Assembly (NCBI GenBank): GCA_016720065.1
Contig: JADJXY010000002.1
Coordinates: forward strand, 1,935,001 to 1,999,000
Direction of reading: 5' to 3'
DNA from: Betaproteobacteria bacterium
Lineage (GTDB): Bacteria; Pseudomonadota; Gammaproteobacteria; Burkholderiales; Rhodocyclaceae
DNA length: 64,000 nucleotides
Shown: positions 27,456-35,687 of the stretch, in pieces
Layout of the letters: every line of letters starts with the position of its first letter
How positions within the stretch are numbered: position 1 is the first letter of the stretch
Translations under genes and position numbers: made by a program
Notes under the pieces: model-generated
Databases searched by the model: none
Told to the model about the DNA's origin: nothing
What the model saw: the letters and a program-made list of their open reading frames with translations, nothing else

Positions 27456-28627
27456 AAACCGGTGCGGTGGGCTCGCGAAGTGAAGAATATGCCTGAGGGG
27501 TTGTCGGCAGCAATTTCGCCCAGGGTCTTGAAGCTGGTGGTGTCGACGATGACCACCTTGTTGTCGTCCCGGGCCGAGAGCCAGACGGCTTCGCCGCGGG
27601 GCGCGAATTCCATGTGCAGGATGCCCTTGCCTGGCTCGAAGGTGTGGACCACCTTGCCGGCCAGGGTGTCGATGACGTCCACCTTGCCGTTGTCGGGGAA
27701 GGCGAAATTGACCCACACCTGGCGGCCGTCGGGTCGGGCCATGACGAAGACCGGCTGGCCGCGCACGGGGATGCGGGCGACTTCCTTCCAGGTCGTGGCG
27801 TCGACCACCAGCACCTCGTGGCGGCCGATGGCGGGCAGGTGGGCCTTGCCCTGGGCCACCGACCAGCCCCGCAGGTGAGGCATCTTGAATACTGGCAGCT
27901 TTTCCTGGCCGCGGCCGTAGTTTTCCAGAATCTTGCGGGCGCCCTTTTCCGGCTGCCAGAGGTCCACCAGGGCAACGCCGTCCTCGCCGAAGAGGCCGGC
28001 CAGGAAGTGGCGGCCGTCGGGCGTCACCAGGCCATCGTAGGGCTGGTTGCCGGCGGGAAAGCGCTGGGTGACGGGGCGGCGGGGATCGCTGAAGTCGCTG
28101 ACCCAGATTTCGCCGCCCTCGAACAGGGCATAGGCGAACTTGTTGCCCGGAGCGTCGGCCAGGCCCACCACTTTCGAGAACTTGCCGGGAGCGTATTCGG
28201 CCGGCACTTCGGAGAGCAGTTCCAGGGTCTCCGCGTCGAAGGCCTTGATGCCGCCCGGGGTGTAGTTCTGGGCGACGACGATGCGGCCATCCTGGGAGAT
28301 GGAACCGCCGATGGCGTTGCCGGACTGCATGACCCGCCTGACGATGCGGGCCTCCAGGAGGTCGATCTTGGTCAGGGCGCCGTCGCGGCCGAAGACGAAA
28401 GCGTAGCGGCCATCCCGGGAATAGACGGCGGAAGCGTGGGAGAGGTCGCCCAGGCCGCCGATGCGGGCGTAGGCGCTCTTGCTCGTGGTGTTGACCAGGG
28501 TGACGTGGCCGCTGGCCCGCTCGATGACGAGGCCAAGATCGCCGGTGCCGCGCAGTTGCGGGCCGGCGCAGGCGGCGAGAAAGGTGGCGGTCAGGAAGGC
28601 GAAAAAGAGTCGCACGGCGGGCCTCAA
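27452..28627 (-). CDS. nirF: NirF, periplasmic lipoprotein dehydrogenase of heme d1 synthesis
   Basis: A 391-residue protein with a lipoprotein signal (LAAC, Cys20) and an eight-blade-like propeller homologous to the d1 domain of NirS but lacking a cytochrome c domain. Typical segments are GDLGLVIERASGHVTLVNT and QSGNAIGGSISQDGRIVVAQNYTPGG. NirF acts in a late step of heme d1 formation at the periplasmic face of the membrane. It overlaps nirC by four bases upstream and nirDL downstream. Confidence 0.9.
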   Translation of the reverse strand: MRPAVRLFFAFLTATFLAACAGPQLRGTGDLGLVIERASGHVTLVNTTSKSAYARIGGLGDLSHASAVYSRDGRYAFVFGRDGALTKIDLLEARIVRRVMQSGNAIGGSISQDGRIVVAQNYTPGGIKAFDAETLELLSEVPAEYAPGKFSKVVGLADAPGNKFAYALFEGGEIWVSDFSDPRRPVTQRFPAGNQPYDGLVTPDGRHFLAGLFGEDGVALVDLWQPEKGARKILENYGRGQEKLPVFKMPHLRGWSVAQGKAHLPAIGRHEVLVVDATTWKEVARIPVRGQPVFVMARPDGRQVWVNFAFPDNGKVDVIDTLAGKVVHTFEPGKGILHMEFAPRGEAVWLSARDDNKVVIVDTTSFKTLGEIAADNPSGIFFTSRAHRTGL

Positions 28628-28947
28628 CGGGGGAATTCAGTCATCAGTTTATCGACGATCCAGCGGGCCTCGGCCTCATTGACGAAGCGTTCCCAGGGCG
28701 GCATGGCGGTCCCCGGGCGGCCGAGCAGGATGGTGGCCACCAGGCCTTCCGCCGGTTTGTCCTTGAGGGCGGCCGGCAACAGGGGGGTGCCGAGGCCGCC
28801 CGCCAGGGTCATGCCGTGGCAGGAGCCGCAGTCCTGGCGCACCAGGCGCACCAGTTCCTTCTGGCGTTCGGCCGGCGGCTCGGCGGCATAGCCCGTGCCA
28901 GCCGTACCGGCCACGAGCAGGCAGGCCATCAATTTATTCGGATACAA
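28624..28947 (-). CDS. nirC: NirC, small monoheme cytochrome c
   Basis: A 107-residue exported cytochrome with a signal peptide, CGSCH at 40-44 and the likely axial Met in GTAMPPW. NirC can pass electrons to NirS and is also linked to heme d1 maturation in other denitrifiers. It overlaps the cupredoxin gene by 14 bases and nirF by 4. Confidence 0.88.
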   Translation of the reverse strand: MYPNKLMACLLVAGTAGTGYAAEPPAERQKELVRLVRQDCGSCHGMTLAGGLGTPLLPAALKDKPAEGLVATILLGRPGTAMPPWERFVNEAEARWIVDKLMTEFPR

Positions 28948-29263
28948 CGACGAGGCCCTTCATCTCCGGGTGGGGGCCACAAGTGTAGGGGTAGCTGCCC
29001 GCCTTGGGAAAGCTGCGCTGCCAGGTTTCTTCCGGAAAGATGCGCTCCGACTCCAGCCCGCCCTCGGCCGGAAAGAGGATGGAGTGGCTGGTGCGCTTTT
29101 CCTTGTTGATCCAGCGCACCGTATCGCCGATGCGGATCCTTACTTCGGCCGGGATGTAACTGTAGTTCTGGATTTCGACGGTCACCGTCTCGGCCGCCGC
29201 CGAAAGCGCAACGAGCGCCAGGATCACTGGCGCCCGCCGCAGGAGTTGCCTTCCGGTGTTCAT
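28934..29263 (-). CDS. Cupredoxin (type I copper protein, plastocyanin/amicyanin-like)
   Basis: A 109-residue exported protein. The copper ligands are visible: His60 in RTSHSI, and the C-x2-H-x2-M loop CGPHPEM giving Cys95, His98 and Met101. The short loop resembles plastocyanin/amicyanin-type cupredoxins rather than azurin. Placed inside the nir operon, it is a likely periplasmic electron donor to NirS, alongside the cytochromes. The exact partner is inferred from position only. Confidence 0.8.
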   Translation of the reverse strand: MNTGRQLLRRAPVILALVALSAAAETVTVEIQNYSYIPAEVRIRIGDTVRWINKEKRTSHSILFPAEGGLESERIFPEETWQRSFPKAGSYPYTCGPHPEMKGLVVVSE

Positions 29264-29281
29264 GGCCGGAGGCGCAGAGGC

Positions 29282-30121
29282 TTACTGCTTGACCGCCTTC
29301 ACATCGCCGTCGGCACCGATACCCAGGGAGTAGCCGAAGGAAATGTGGTGGAAGCGCCCAGCAGCGCCGTCAGCGTGGATGGCCACGCCGAAGGGAACGG
29401 CCTTGCCCTCGGCCATGGCAACGCCACCGGCAAGCTTGCGGGTGAAGGTGACGGTGTAGGTATCGCCGGCCTTGGCCCCATCGGCCTTGACGCCAGCGGT
29501 ACCGCCTTCCATGTTGCGCTTGTCGGCCACGGTGCCATCGACGGCCTTGGCGCCCTTGCCGCTCTTCCACTGCATCAGGTCCATGGCGCCTTCCTTGACG
29601 TACTTGGTCTTCTTGTCGTCGGCGCCGGGCATGGTACGGGCGTCGGTGTGGCAAGTAGCCCAGCAGCCGACCTGGGCGCCCTGGGGCACCTTGTCGTTGG
29701 CGAACATGACCGTGGCCTTGACCTCGTTCTCCTTGTCCTGCGGATCCGCGGCGCCAGCCGGAGCCTTGAACGTCAGGCGGACATAGAGGTTGGTTGCGTC
29801 ATAGGCGGCCTGCACACCCACCGGGAAAGTCATGGTCTTGGGCGCGCCCTTGGGTTCCAGTTCCTTGCTGGCCAGACGCTTGAGGTCGATGGACAGCTTG
29901 CCCTTTTCATCGTGGCAGCCGGCACAGGTCTCGCCCTTCTTGAGGCCGGACGAGCCGCTGTGGTCGGATTTCTTGGTCGCCCACTCGATGGGCGTCACGC
30001 CCGGGTGGAAGACTTCGATGTTCTTGGTGGGCACCTTGCCCCAGTCGGGCGCGGCAAAGGCCTGGGAGCCCATGGCGAGGAAGGCGCCGGCCACGGCCAG
30101 GGAAACAAGATTCTTGTGCAT
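29282..30121 (-). CDS. nirB: NirB-like cytochrome c-552 with one standard and one unusual heme motif
   Basis: A 279-residue exported protein. CAGCH at 66-70 is a normal heme c site. A second motif, CWATCH at 153-158, has three residues between the cysteines (CX3CH) instead of two. The C-terminal half resembles the heme-binding domain of ethylbenzene-dehydrogenase-type gamma subunits (HADGAAGRFHHISFG). In Pseudomonas stutzeri the nirSTBM order places a diheme cytochrome c-552 (NirB) after NirT, which fits this position. It is probably a periplasmic electron carrier. Confidence 0.72.
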   Translation of the reverse strand: MHKNLVSLAVAGAFLAMGSQAFAAPDWGKVPTKNIEVFHPGVTPIEWATKKSDHSGSSGLKKGETCAGCHDEKGKLSIDLKRLASKELEPKGAPKTMTFPVGVQAAYDATNLYVRLTFKAPAGAADPQDKENEVKATVMFANDKVPQGAQVGCWATCHTDARTMPGADDKKTKYVKEGAMDLMQWKSGKGAKAVDGTVADKRNMEGGTAGVKADGAKAGDTYTVTFTRKLAGGVAMAEGKAVPFGVAIHADGAAGRFHHISFGYSLGIGADGDVKAVKQ

Positions 30122-30167
30122 GGTGTTATCTCCGTTCTAAGAGTCGTTCGATCCGTGACGGCGACGA

Positions 30168-30761
30168 TCACTCGTCTTCGTCATCTTCCTTCATGCCTTT
30201 CGGCTTCTTGTGGGCGATGCCCTTGTGGCAGTCGATACAGGTCTTTTTCTCGTCCTGGGCAATCTTGTGCATCTTGGAGGCCCGGGTTTTCTGCTTCTCG
30301 ATGTTCATCCCCTCGAAGCTGTGGCAATTACGGCATTCGCGGGACTCAGCCTTCTTCATGCGCGCCCATTCGTGCTCTGCCAGCTCCAGGCGTTTGGCCT
30401 CGAACTTCTCCGGCGTATCGATGGTGCCCATGATCTTGCCATAGATTTCCTGGCTCGCCTGGATCTTGCGGGCCATCTTGTGCACCCAGTCCTTGGGCAC
30501 GTGGCAGTCGGAACAGACCGCGCGCACGCCGGTGCGGTTGGAATAGTGGATGGTCTGCTTGTATTCCTGGTAGACCGTATCCCGCATCTCGTGGCAGGAA
30601 ATGCAGAACTCCAGGGTGTTGGTCGCTTCCATGGCGGTGTTGAACCCCCCCCAGAAGACGATGCCGGAAAAGAAGCCGACGACCAGAAGGGTCAGCAGGG
30701 AATACTTGGCGCTGGGACGCTTGAGCGCCGCCCACAGACCCGCTTTGTTACCGTCTCCCAT
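30168..30761 (-). CDS. nirT: NirT, NapC/NirT-family tetraheme cytochrome c
   Basis: A 197-residue membrane-anchored cytochrome with one N-terminal helix (SLLTLLVVGFFSGIVFWGG) and four heme sites: CISCH, CSDCH, CRNCH and CIDCH. This is the NapC/NirT quinol-dehydrogenase layout that takes electrons from the quinol pool to periplasmic acceptors. It sits directly downstream of nirS. The C-terminus is very acidic (KEDDEDE). Confidence 0.9.
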   Translation of the reverse strand: MGDGNKAGLWAALKRPSAKYSLLTLLVVGFFSGIVFWGGFNTAMEATNTLEFCISCHEMRDTVYQEYKQTIHYSNRTGVRAVCSDCHVPKDWVHKMARKIQASQEIYGKIMGTIDTPEKFEAKRLELAEHEWARMKKAESRECRNCHSFEGMNIEKQKTRASKMHKIAQDEKKTCIDCHKGIAHKKPKGMKEDDEDE

Positions 30762-30810
30762 GATGGGATTCCTCCCGCGTTGTTGTGCGTTTTAGATGCC
30801 CGACAGGATA

Positions 30811-30828
30811 AGGGGGCTTGCGCCCCCC
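30811..30828. terminator. Hairpin between nirS and nirT
   Basis: GGGGGC-TTGC-GCCCCC forms a perfect six-pair, GC-rich stem with a four-base loop in the 98-base nirS-nirT gap. There is no clear U-run on the nirS strand, so it is more likely a partial attenuator or an mRNA 3'-end stabiliser that lets nirS outnumber its downstream genes. Confidence 0.5.
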
Positions 30829-30859
30829 TCTCCTTGTGTTCGATCAAATTGCCGATCGA

Positions 30860-32545
30860 TCAGTAGATGTCGTGTTGCGTGTTGTAGACGTTGAACTTGC
30901 CCGTCGGGGTGATCATCTTGGGATCGGTGATCACCTTCTTGAGCTTCAGGGTCGCGTCGTCATACACCACGATGGCGGACTGGTCGGTCTTGCCACCCCA
31001 CAGGGAGATCCACACTTCCTTGCCGTCAGCGGAGTATTCCGGATGCACGGCACGCTTGGTCGCCTTGGTGGCGGGCAGGCCGGAGTCCTTTGCCACGTTC
31101 AGGATGGCCTTGGGCTTGGACAGATCGGCCATGTCCCAAACGGCGACGGATTCAGCCAGATCCTTGTCCGGGTTCTGCGGCGCGTCAGCCCAGAAGTGCT
31201 TGGACTTGGGATGGGTCTTGACGAACAGGTTGCCCGGCACGTGCTTCATTTCCTGCACGACCTTCCAGTTGTACTGCTTGTACTTGGCGTACTTGGGATT
31301 GTCGGACGGCGTGGAGATGAGGGTCACCACGTCGGCACCCAGGTGACCGGTCGCCCAGACGGGACCGAACTGGGGATGGACGAAGTTGGCGCCCCGGCCC
31401 GGGTGCGGGATCTTGGCGGTGCTGATCAGGGCGGCCAGCTTGCCGGTCTTGGTATCCACCGCTGCGATCTTGTTGGAAGCGTTGGCCGCCACCAGGAAGT
31501 AGCGCTTGGAGGCATCCCAGCCGCCGTCGTGCAGGAACTTGGCGGATTCGATGGTCGTCGTCTTGAGGTTCTTGATGTCGGAGTAATCGACCAGCAGGAT
31601 CTGACCGGTTTCCTTGATGTTGACCACCCATTCCGGCTTGATTTCGGAAGAGACGATGGAGGCGACGCGGGGTTCCGGATGGTATTCGCCATCGACGGTC
31701 ATGCCGCGGGTGGAAACGACCTTGAGGGGCTTCAGGGTGTCGCCATCCATGATCACGTACTGGGGCGGCCAGTAGGAGCCGGCGATGGCGTACTTGTCGT
31801 CGTAACCCTTGAACTTGGAAGTATCGACCGAGCGGGCGTCGAAACCGACCTTCAGTTCGGCGACCACGGCGGGCTTTTCCATCCACAGGTCGATGAGGCT
31901 CAGGCGACCGTCGCGACCGATCACGTAAACATAGCGGCCAGACTTGGAGAGGCGGGAGATGTGCACCGCGTAGCCGGTCTTGACGATGGAGCGGATCTCC
32001 TTGGTGTCGCCATCGATGAGGGCCACTTCGCCGGTATCACGCAGGGTGACGGAGAACATGTTCTTCAGGTTGAAGTTGTTCATCTGCTTCTTGGGACGCT
32101 GATCCACCGGAACGATGACCTTCCAGGAATCCATGGTGTCCTTGAAGCTGTACTCGGGCGGCACATCCGGGGTGTTCTGGATGTACTTGGCCATCAGGGC
32201 CAGCTCGTCCTTGGTCAGGATGTCGTCGAAGTTCACCATGCCGCCGTCGGTACCGTAGCCGATGATCTTTTCCAGACGCTGCTGGCCGAGCTTCAGGGTG
32301 CCGCCTTCGGTAACGTTGCCGTCCTTGTCCTTCTTGGTCCAATGCGGTTCCAGGTTCTTGCCGGTGGCGCCCTTGCGCAGCACGCCGTGGCAACCGGCAC
32401 AACGCTCGAAGTAAATCTTCTTGGCCTTTTCCTTCTCGTCGGGAGTCATCGACAGGGCGTCGTTGCTGGCCGTCTGCGCGAAGGCGGAGCCCATCGCTAC
32501 GGTCATCGCAGACAGCGCCAATACCCCCATGAAGCTCTTTCTCAT
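30860..32545 (-). CDS. nirS: Cytochrome cd1 nitrite reductase (NO-forming)
   Basis: A 561-residue protein with a signal peptide (cleavage near AFA-QT, residue about 23) and a cytochrome c domain with CAGCH (Cys49, Cys52, His53) and the likely axial Met103 in DGGMVNF. The eight-blade d1 propeller follows. The proximal d1 ligand is His195 (GYAVHISR). The two distal catalytic histidines correspond to His339 (FLHDGGWD) and His381 (IPHPGRGANF), 42 apart as in P. aeruginosa. The C-terminus PTGKFNVYNTQHD is typical. It reduces nitrite to nitric oxide in the periplasm. The ATG at 32545 follows AAAGGAG, a strong ribosome site; a longer frame exists but lacks this. Confidence 0.96.
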   Translation of the reverse strand: MRKSFMGVLALSAMTVAMGSAFAQTASNDALSMTPDEKEKAKKIYFERCAGCHGVLRKGATGKNLEPHWTKKDKDGNVTEGGTLKLGQQRLEKIIGYGTDGGMVNFDDILTKDELALMAKYIQNTPDVPPEYSFKDTMDSWKVIVPVDQRPKKQMNNFNLKNMFSVTLRDTGEVALIDGDTKEIRSIVKTGYAVHISRLSKSGRYVYVIGRDGRLSLIDLWMEKPAVVAELKVGFDARSVDTSKFKGYDDKYAIAGSYWPPQYVIMDGDTLKPLKVVSTRGMTVDGEYHPEPRVASIVSSEIKPEWVVNIKETGQILLVDYSDIKNLKTTTIESAKFLHDGGWDASKRYFLVAANASNKIAAVDTKTGKLAALISTAKIPHPGRGANFVHPQFGPVWATGHLGADVVTLISTPSDNPKYAKYKQYNWKVVQEMKHVPGNLFVKTHPKSKHFWADAPQNPDKDLAESVAVWDMADLSKPKAILNVAKDSGLPATKATKRAVHPEYSADGKEVWISLWGGKTDQSAIVVYDDATLKLKKVITDPKMITPTGKFNVYNTQHDIY

Positions 32546-32629
32546 CTTCCTCTCCTTTGAATGAATAGAACCGCGTGAAATCCCCTTACGCGATGGCCGG
32601 TAGGTTGAACCTCCCCGCACAGGGCTTCC

Positions 32630-32643
32630 TTGATTTTCATCAA
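32630..32643. promoter_or_regulatory. Perfect FNR/DNR box between nirS and nirE
   Basis: TTGATTTTCATCAA matches the TTGAT-N4-ATCAA consensus exactly. It lies 85-98 bases upstream of the nirS start and about 135 bases upstream of the divergent nirE start. One site could serve both promoters, although the distance favours nirS (transcription start expected near 32595). It implies control by an oxygen- or NO-sensing CRP/FNR-family activator. Confidence 0.85.
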
Positions 32644-32777
32644 TCCAACCCAAAAGCCTTTCCATCGCCAAATCAGGGCCTTACCCCACCTTTCGAACTA
32701 CAGTAACTAGCCCTTTGGTACTAGGAAAGCTCCAGCGCTTGCCCCGGCTATTGGCAGGATTGGGCAGGGGCATTAGG

Positions 32778-33578
32778 ATGGCCGGCCTGGAAAACGGTGC
32801 GGAAAAAACGATGAGCAGAAGCACGATGGCGGGGGGAAAGGTCTGGCTGGTGGGGTCGGGCCCCGGGGATCCGGAACTGCTGACGGTCAAGGCCGCCCGC
32901 CTGATCGCTGCCGCCGACGCCCTGGTGTACGACCATCTGGTGGGCGAGGGCATCATCGATCTGGCCCGGCCCGAAGCGCGCCGCATCTACGCCGGCAAGG
33001 AAGCGTCCAACCACACCCTGCCCCAGGATGCCATCAATGAACTCCTGGTCTGCCTCGCCCGGGAAGGTCTGGCCGTCGTACGGTTGAAGGGGGGCGACCC
33101 CTTCATCTTCGGCCGCGGCGGCGAGGAACTGGAAACCCTGGCTGCGTCGGGTATCCCCTTCGAGGTGGTGCCCGGCGTCACGGCGGCCGCGGGCTGCGCG
33201 GCCTACTCGGGTTTTCCGCTCACCCACCGGGAGCATGCCCAGGCCGTCGTCTTCGTCACCGGCCACCTCAAGGACGGGACGGTGAATCTGGACTGGCCCG
33301 CCCTGGCCCGCCCGAAGCAGACCGTCGTGTTCTACATGGGCATCGGCGCCGCGGGGGAAATCTGCCGCCACATGATGGCCCACGGGCTCCCGGATACCAC
33401 GCCGGCGGCGGTGGTACGCTGCGGCACCCTGCCCGGCCAGCAGACCCTGCTCGCCACCCTGGGCACCCTGGCCGACCGCATCGTCGCCTCGGGCATCCGC
33501 CCACCGGCGCTGATCGTGGTCGGCAGCGTGGTGGAACTTCACCAACGCCTGAGCTGGTTCGAGCCCGGGCCGCAGTGA
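32778..33578 (+). CDS. nirE: NirE, uroporphyrinogen-III C-methyltransferase
   Basis: About 266 residues. VWLVGSGPGDPELLTVKA near the start, VRLKGGDPFIFGRGGEE in the middle and VVPGVTAAAGCAAYSGFPLTHR are the SAM-dependent SUMT family signatures. The enzyme makes precorrin-2 for siroheme and hence heme d1. Its position divergent from nirS and next to the FNR box points to NirE rather than a general CobA. The ATG at 32778 has a GGGG about 8 bases before it; alternative starts are 32715 and 32811. Confidence 0.88.
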   Translation: MAGLENGAEKTMSRSTMAGGKVWLVGSGPGDPELLTVKAARLIAAADALVYDHLVGEGIIDLARPEARRIYAGKEASNHTLPQDAINELLVCLAREGLAVVRLKGGDPFIFGRGGEELETLAASGIPFEVVPGVTAAAGCAAYSGFPLTHREHAQAVVFVTGHLKDGTVNLDWPALARPKQTVVFYMGIGAAGEICRHMMAHGLPDTTPAAVVRCGTLPGQQTLLATLGTLADRIVASGIRPPALIVVGSVVELHQRLSWFEPGPQ

Positions 33579-33958
33579 AATCTGCGCTCTTCCTGGCGCT
33601 GGGCCTGGTCGCCGGGCCAGCGCTGGCCTACTCCGGCACGGAGATGCTGGCCGACTGCCAGGCCGCCGAGAGTTTTTTCGCCGAGAAGAAAAGCAGCGAT
33701 CCCTACCAGTCCATTCGTGGCGCCCGCTGCCTCGCTTATATTTCCGGCTTTGCCGACGGGTATGGCGTTGCCGACTTCCTGGCCGGCAAGGTCGGCGTTC
33801 AGCTCAACGCCCTCTGCCTGCCCGGTGAAGACGACCGTCAGTACCGCCTGCTGCGGGCGGTCGTCGCCCACCTGGAGAAGCAGCCGCCCGGCACCGACGC
33901 CGACCCACGCACCCTGGTCGCGGGCGCCCTGTCCAAGGCCTTCGCCTGCGCCCCGTGA
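33575..33958 (+). CDS. Exported Rap1a/Tai-type (immunity-fold) protein
   Basis: A 127-residue protein with a signal peptide (cleavage near ALA-YS). A four-cysteine, helix-rich core includes GARCLAYISGFADGYGVADF, LCLPGEDDRQ and a final ALSKAFACAP. This is the Rap1a/Tai fold first described in T6SS amidase immunity proteins, but many relatives have no such link. No effector is seen here. The GTG start overlaps the nirE stop (GTGA), so it may be co-expressed with nirE. Confidence 0.65.
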   Translation: MKSALFLALGLVAGPALAYSGTEMLADCQAAESFFAEKKSSDPYQSIRGARCLAYISGFADGYGVADFLAGKVGVQLNALCLPGEDDRQYRLLRAVVAHLEKQPPGTDADPRTLVAGALSKAFACAP

Positions 33959-33979
33959 CCGCGCCGCGCCGCTTCCCAG

Positions 33980-34009
33980 TTGTGGGCAGACCGCCGATTG
34001 GGTGATAAT
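33980..34009 (+). promoter_or_regulatory. Promoter of tRNA-Leu
   Basis: TTGTGG at 33980-33985 and GATAAT at 34004-34009, with an 18-base spacer, lie 12 bases ahead of the tRNA. This is a good sigma-70 fit at the expected distance. Confidence 0.55.
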
Positions 34010-34021
34010 CCGCCCTCCTCG

Positions 34022-34106
34022 GCCGAGGTGGCGGAATCGGTAGACGCAGCGGATTCAAAATCCGCCGCCGCAAGGTGTAAGGGTTCGAGTCCCTTCCTCG
34101 GCACCA
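34022..34106 (+). tRNA. tRNA-Leu (anticodon CAA)
   Basis: The acceptor stem GCCGAGG pairs with CCTCGGC, followed by A and an encoded CCA. The anticodon stem-loop is GCGGA-TTCAAAA-TCCGC, giving anticodon CAA, which reads UUG. The GGTTCGAGTCC T-arm and a long variable arm typical of class II tRNAs are present. Length with CCA is 85 bases. Confidence 0.96.
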
Positions 34107-34300
34107 CGCTGGTCCCTGCCCTGCGGGCGGTGCACCGGGGATCGAAAGGCAGCCACGCCGCCGCATGACGCGGAGGTCCTCCCGGGCCCGACTCCATGCC
34201 CGCCCACCCCGCTCCTCCACGCCGGGCCTGAGACTCCGGGCGAATTCACCTTACCCCCGCAGAGCTTTCCCGCCTTCCAACGACTTCTCGCACTGCGATC

Positions 34301-35047
34301 ATGGATTTCCTCGGCCTCGATACCGCCTTCCTCCTTGCCGTCGCGCAGATCGTCATGATCGACATCCTCCTGGGAGGGGACAACGCGGTGGTCATCGCCC
34401 TGGCCTGCCGCCGCCTGCCCGAAGCCCAGCGCAGCAAAGCCATATTCTGGGGCGTCGCCGGAGCCATCGGCATCCGCATCGTGCTCATCTTCTTTGCCCT
34501 GCAACTCCTGGCCCTGCCCTACCTGAAAGTGGTCGGCGCGGTGCTCCTCCTCTGGATAGGCATCAAGCTCCTGTTGCCTGAGGATGACGATGAGCACGGC
34601 TCGGTCGCGGCCGGTGAAAGCCTCTTCGCAGCGGTCAGGACAGTCATGCTGGCCGACGTGGTCATGAGTCTGGACAACGTCATCGCCGTGGCGGGAGCCG
34701 CCAAGGGCGACATCGGGCTGGTGGTCTTCGGCATTCTCATCAGCATCCCCATCGTCGTCTGGGGAAGCCGCTTCGTGCTGCGCCTCATGGATCGTTTCCC
34801 GGTGGTCATCACCCTGGGGGGCGCCCTCCTGGGCTGGATCGCCGGCGAAATGGCAATCACCGACCGGGCCATCGTCGGACATTTCTTCGCCGAGGGGATG
34901 GCGGCGGCCTACAAGTACGCTGCCGCCGCGACCGGTGCGGCCTTGGTGATCCTGGTCGGCAAATGGCTCGCCGCCCGCCAGGCGCGCAGCGCAGCACCCC
35001 TGGAAATCGAACTCGACACCGGGCCCTCCACCGACAGCCGTTCCTGA
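34301..35047 (+). CDS. TerC-family integral membrane protein (probable metal exporter)
   Basis: A 248-residue protein with about seven membrane helices and two inverted repeats carrying the family motifs LGGDNAVVIALA and SLDNVIAVAG, whose Asp and Asn residues are thought to bind metal. Relatives of this size (YjbE/YceF group) export manganese, sometimes to supply secreted enzymes. A universal stress protein gene follows 13 bases later, suggesting one transcript. Confidence 0.85.
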   Translation: MDFLGLDTAFLLAVAQIVMIDILLGGDNAVVIALACRRLPEAQRSKAIFWGVAGAIGIRIVLIFFALQLLALPYLKVVGAVLLLWIGIKLLLPEDDDEHGSVAAGESLFAAVRTVMLADVVMSLDNVIAVAGAAKGDIGLVVFGILISIPIVVWGSRFVLRLMDRFPVVITLGGALLGWIAGEMAITDRAIVGHFFAEGMAAAYKYAAAATGAALVILVGKWLAARQARSAAPLEIELDTGPSTDSRS

Positions 35048-35060
35048 GAAGAGAATCGCC

Positions 35061-35495
35061 ATGCACACCATCCTGCTCGCCGTGGACGGGAGCCCCGGCA
35101 GCCTCGGCGCCGCCGACCATGTCGTACGCCTGCTGCAGACGGGCCTGAAGGCCGAGATCCATGTGCTCAACGTGCAGATCCCGGTCGATTCCGGCCACGT
35201 GCGTCTCTTCGTCGAAACCGAGCGCATCGAGGCTTACCATCGGGAAGAGGGGCTGGCGGCCCTGGCGCCGGCATGCCAGGTGCTCGCTACGGCTGGCCTC
35301 GCCTATCACCGCCATCTGGCCGTGGGGCATGTGGCCGATACCATCGCCCATTACGCGGAGAAACTTCCGGCTGACCAGATCGTCCTCGGTTCGAAGCGAG
35401 GCGAGTCCCTGCGCCACATGCTTCTCGGCTCCATCGCCCACGACGTCGCGGAACGCACCCGCGTGCCCGTGACTTTCGCGCCGGCCCGGGGCTGA
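35061..35495 (+). CDS. Universal stress protein, UspA family
   Basis: A 144-residue single-domain Usp. It starts MHTILLAVDGSPGSLGAADH and contains the ATP-binding-type signature GSKRGESLRHMLLGSIA followed by VPVTFAP. This is the nucleotide-binding Usp subgroup, cytoplasmic. It lies directly behind the TerC gene. Confidence 0.88.
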   Translation: MHTILLAVDGSPGSLGAADHVVRLLQTGLKAEIHVLNVQIPVDSGHVRLFVETERIEAYHREEGLAALAPACQVLATAGLAYHRHLAVGHVADTIAHYAEKLPADQIVLGSKRGESLRHMLLGSIAHDVAERTRVPVTFAPARG

Positions 35496-35687
35496 GACCC
35501 CGTGAAAATTCCATTCACCCCCGCTCGCCGTGCCCCCCTGCGAACGCGGGAAAGAACGCAGGATTTCTCCCCCGCGACGGACGAAAACGCACCATTCTTG
35601 TGCGGGCATCAAGGACAAGTCTGGGGAACTGTTTTAGAATCGGCCCCTATCCACCACCTTGGTCATAGCCTCCCCAAAGGCACCATC

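Noticed and set aside
31530..31690. A possible missing active-site His in NirS (SSEIKPEW where some homologues have His)
   Set aside because: Counting spacing shows the two distal histidines are His339 (HDGG) and His381 (HPGRG), 42 apart as in P. aeruginosa. Both are present.
30818..32560. A 580-residue open frame on the plus strand across nirS
   Set aside because: It is the antisense shadow of nirS in GC-rich DNA; the text is low-complexity (Gly, Asp, His, Val) and matches no family.
33575..33958. A T6SS immunity role for the Rap1a-fold protein
   Set aside because: No effector or T6SS gene is nearby, and the gene is translationally coupled to nirE; the fold alone does not show immunity function.
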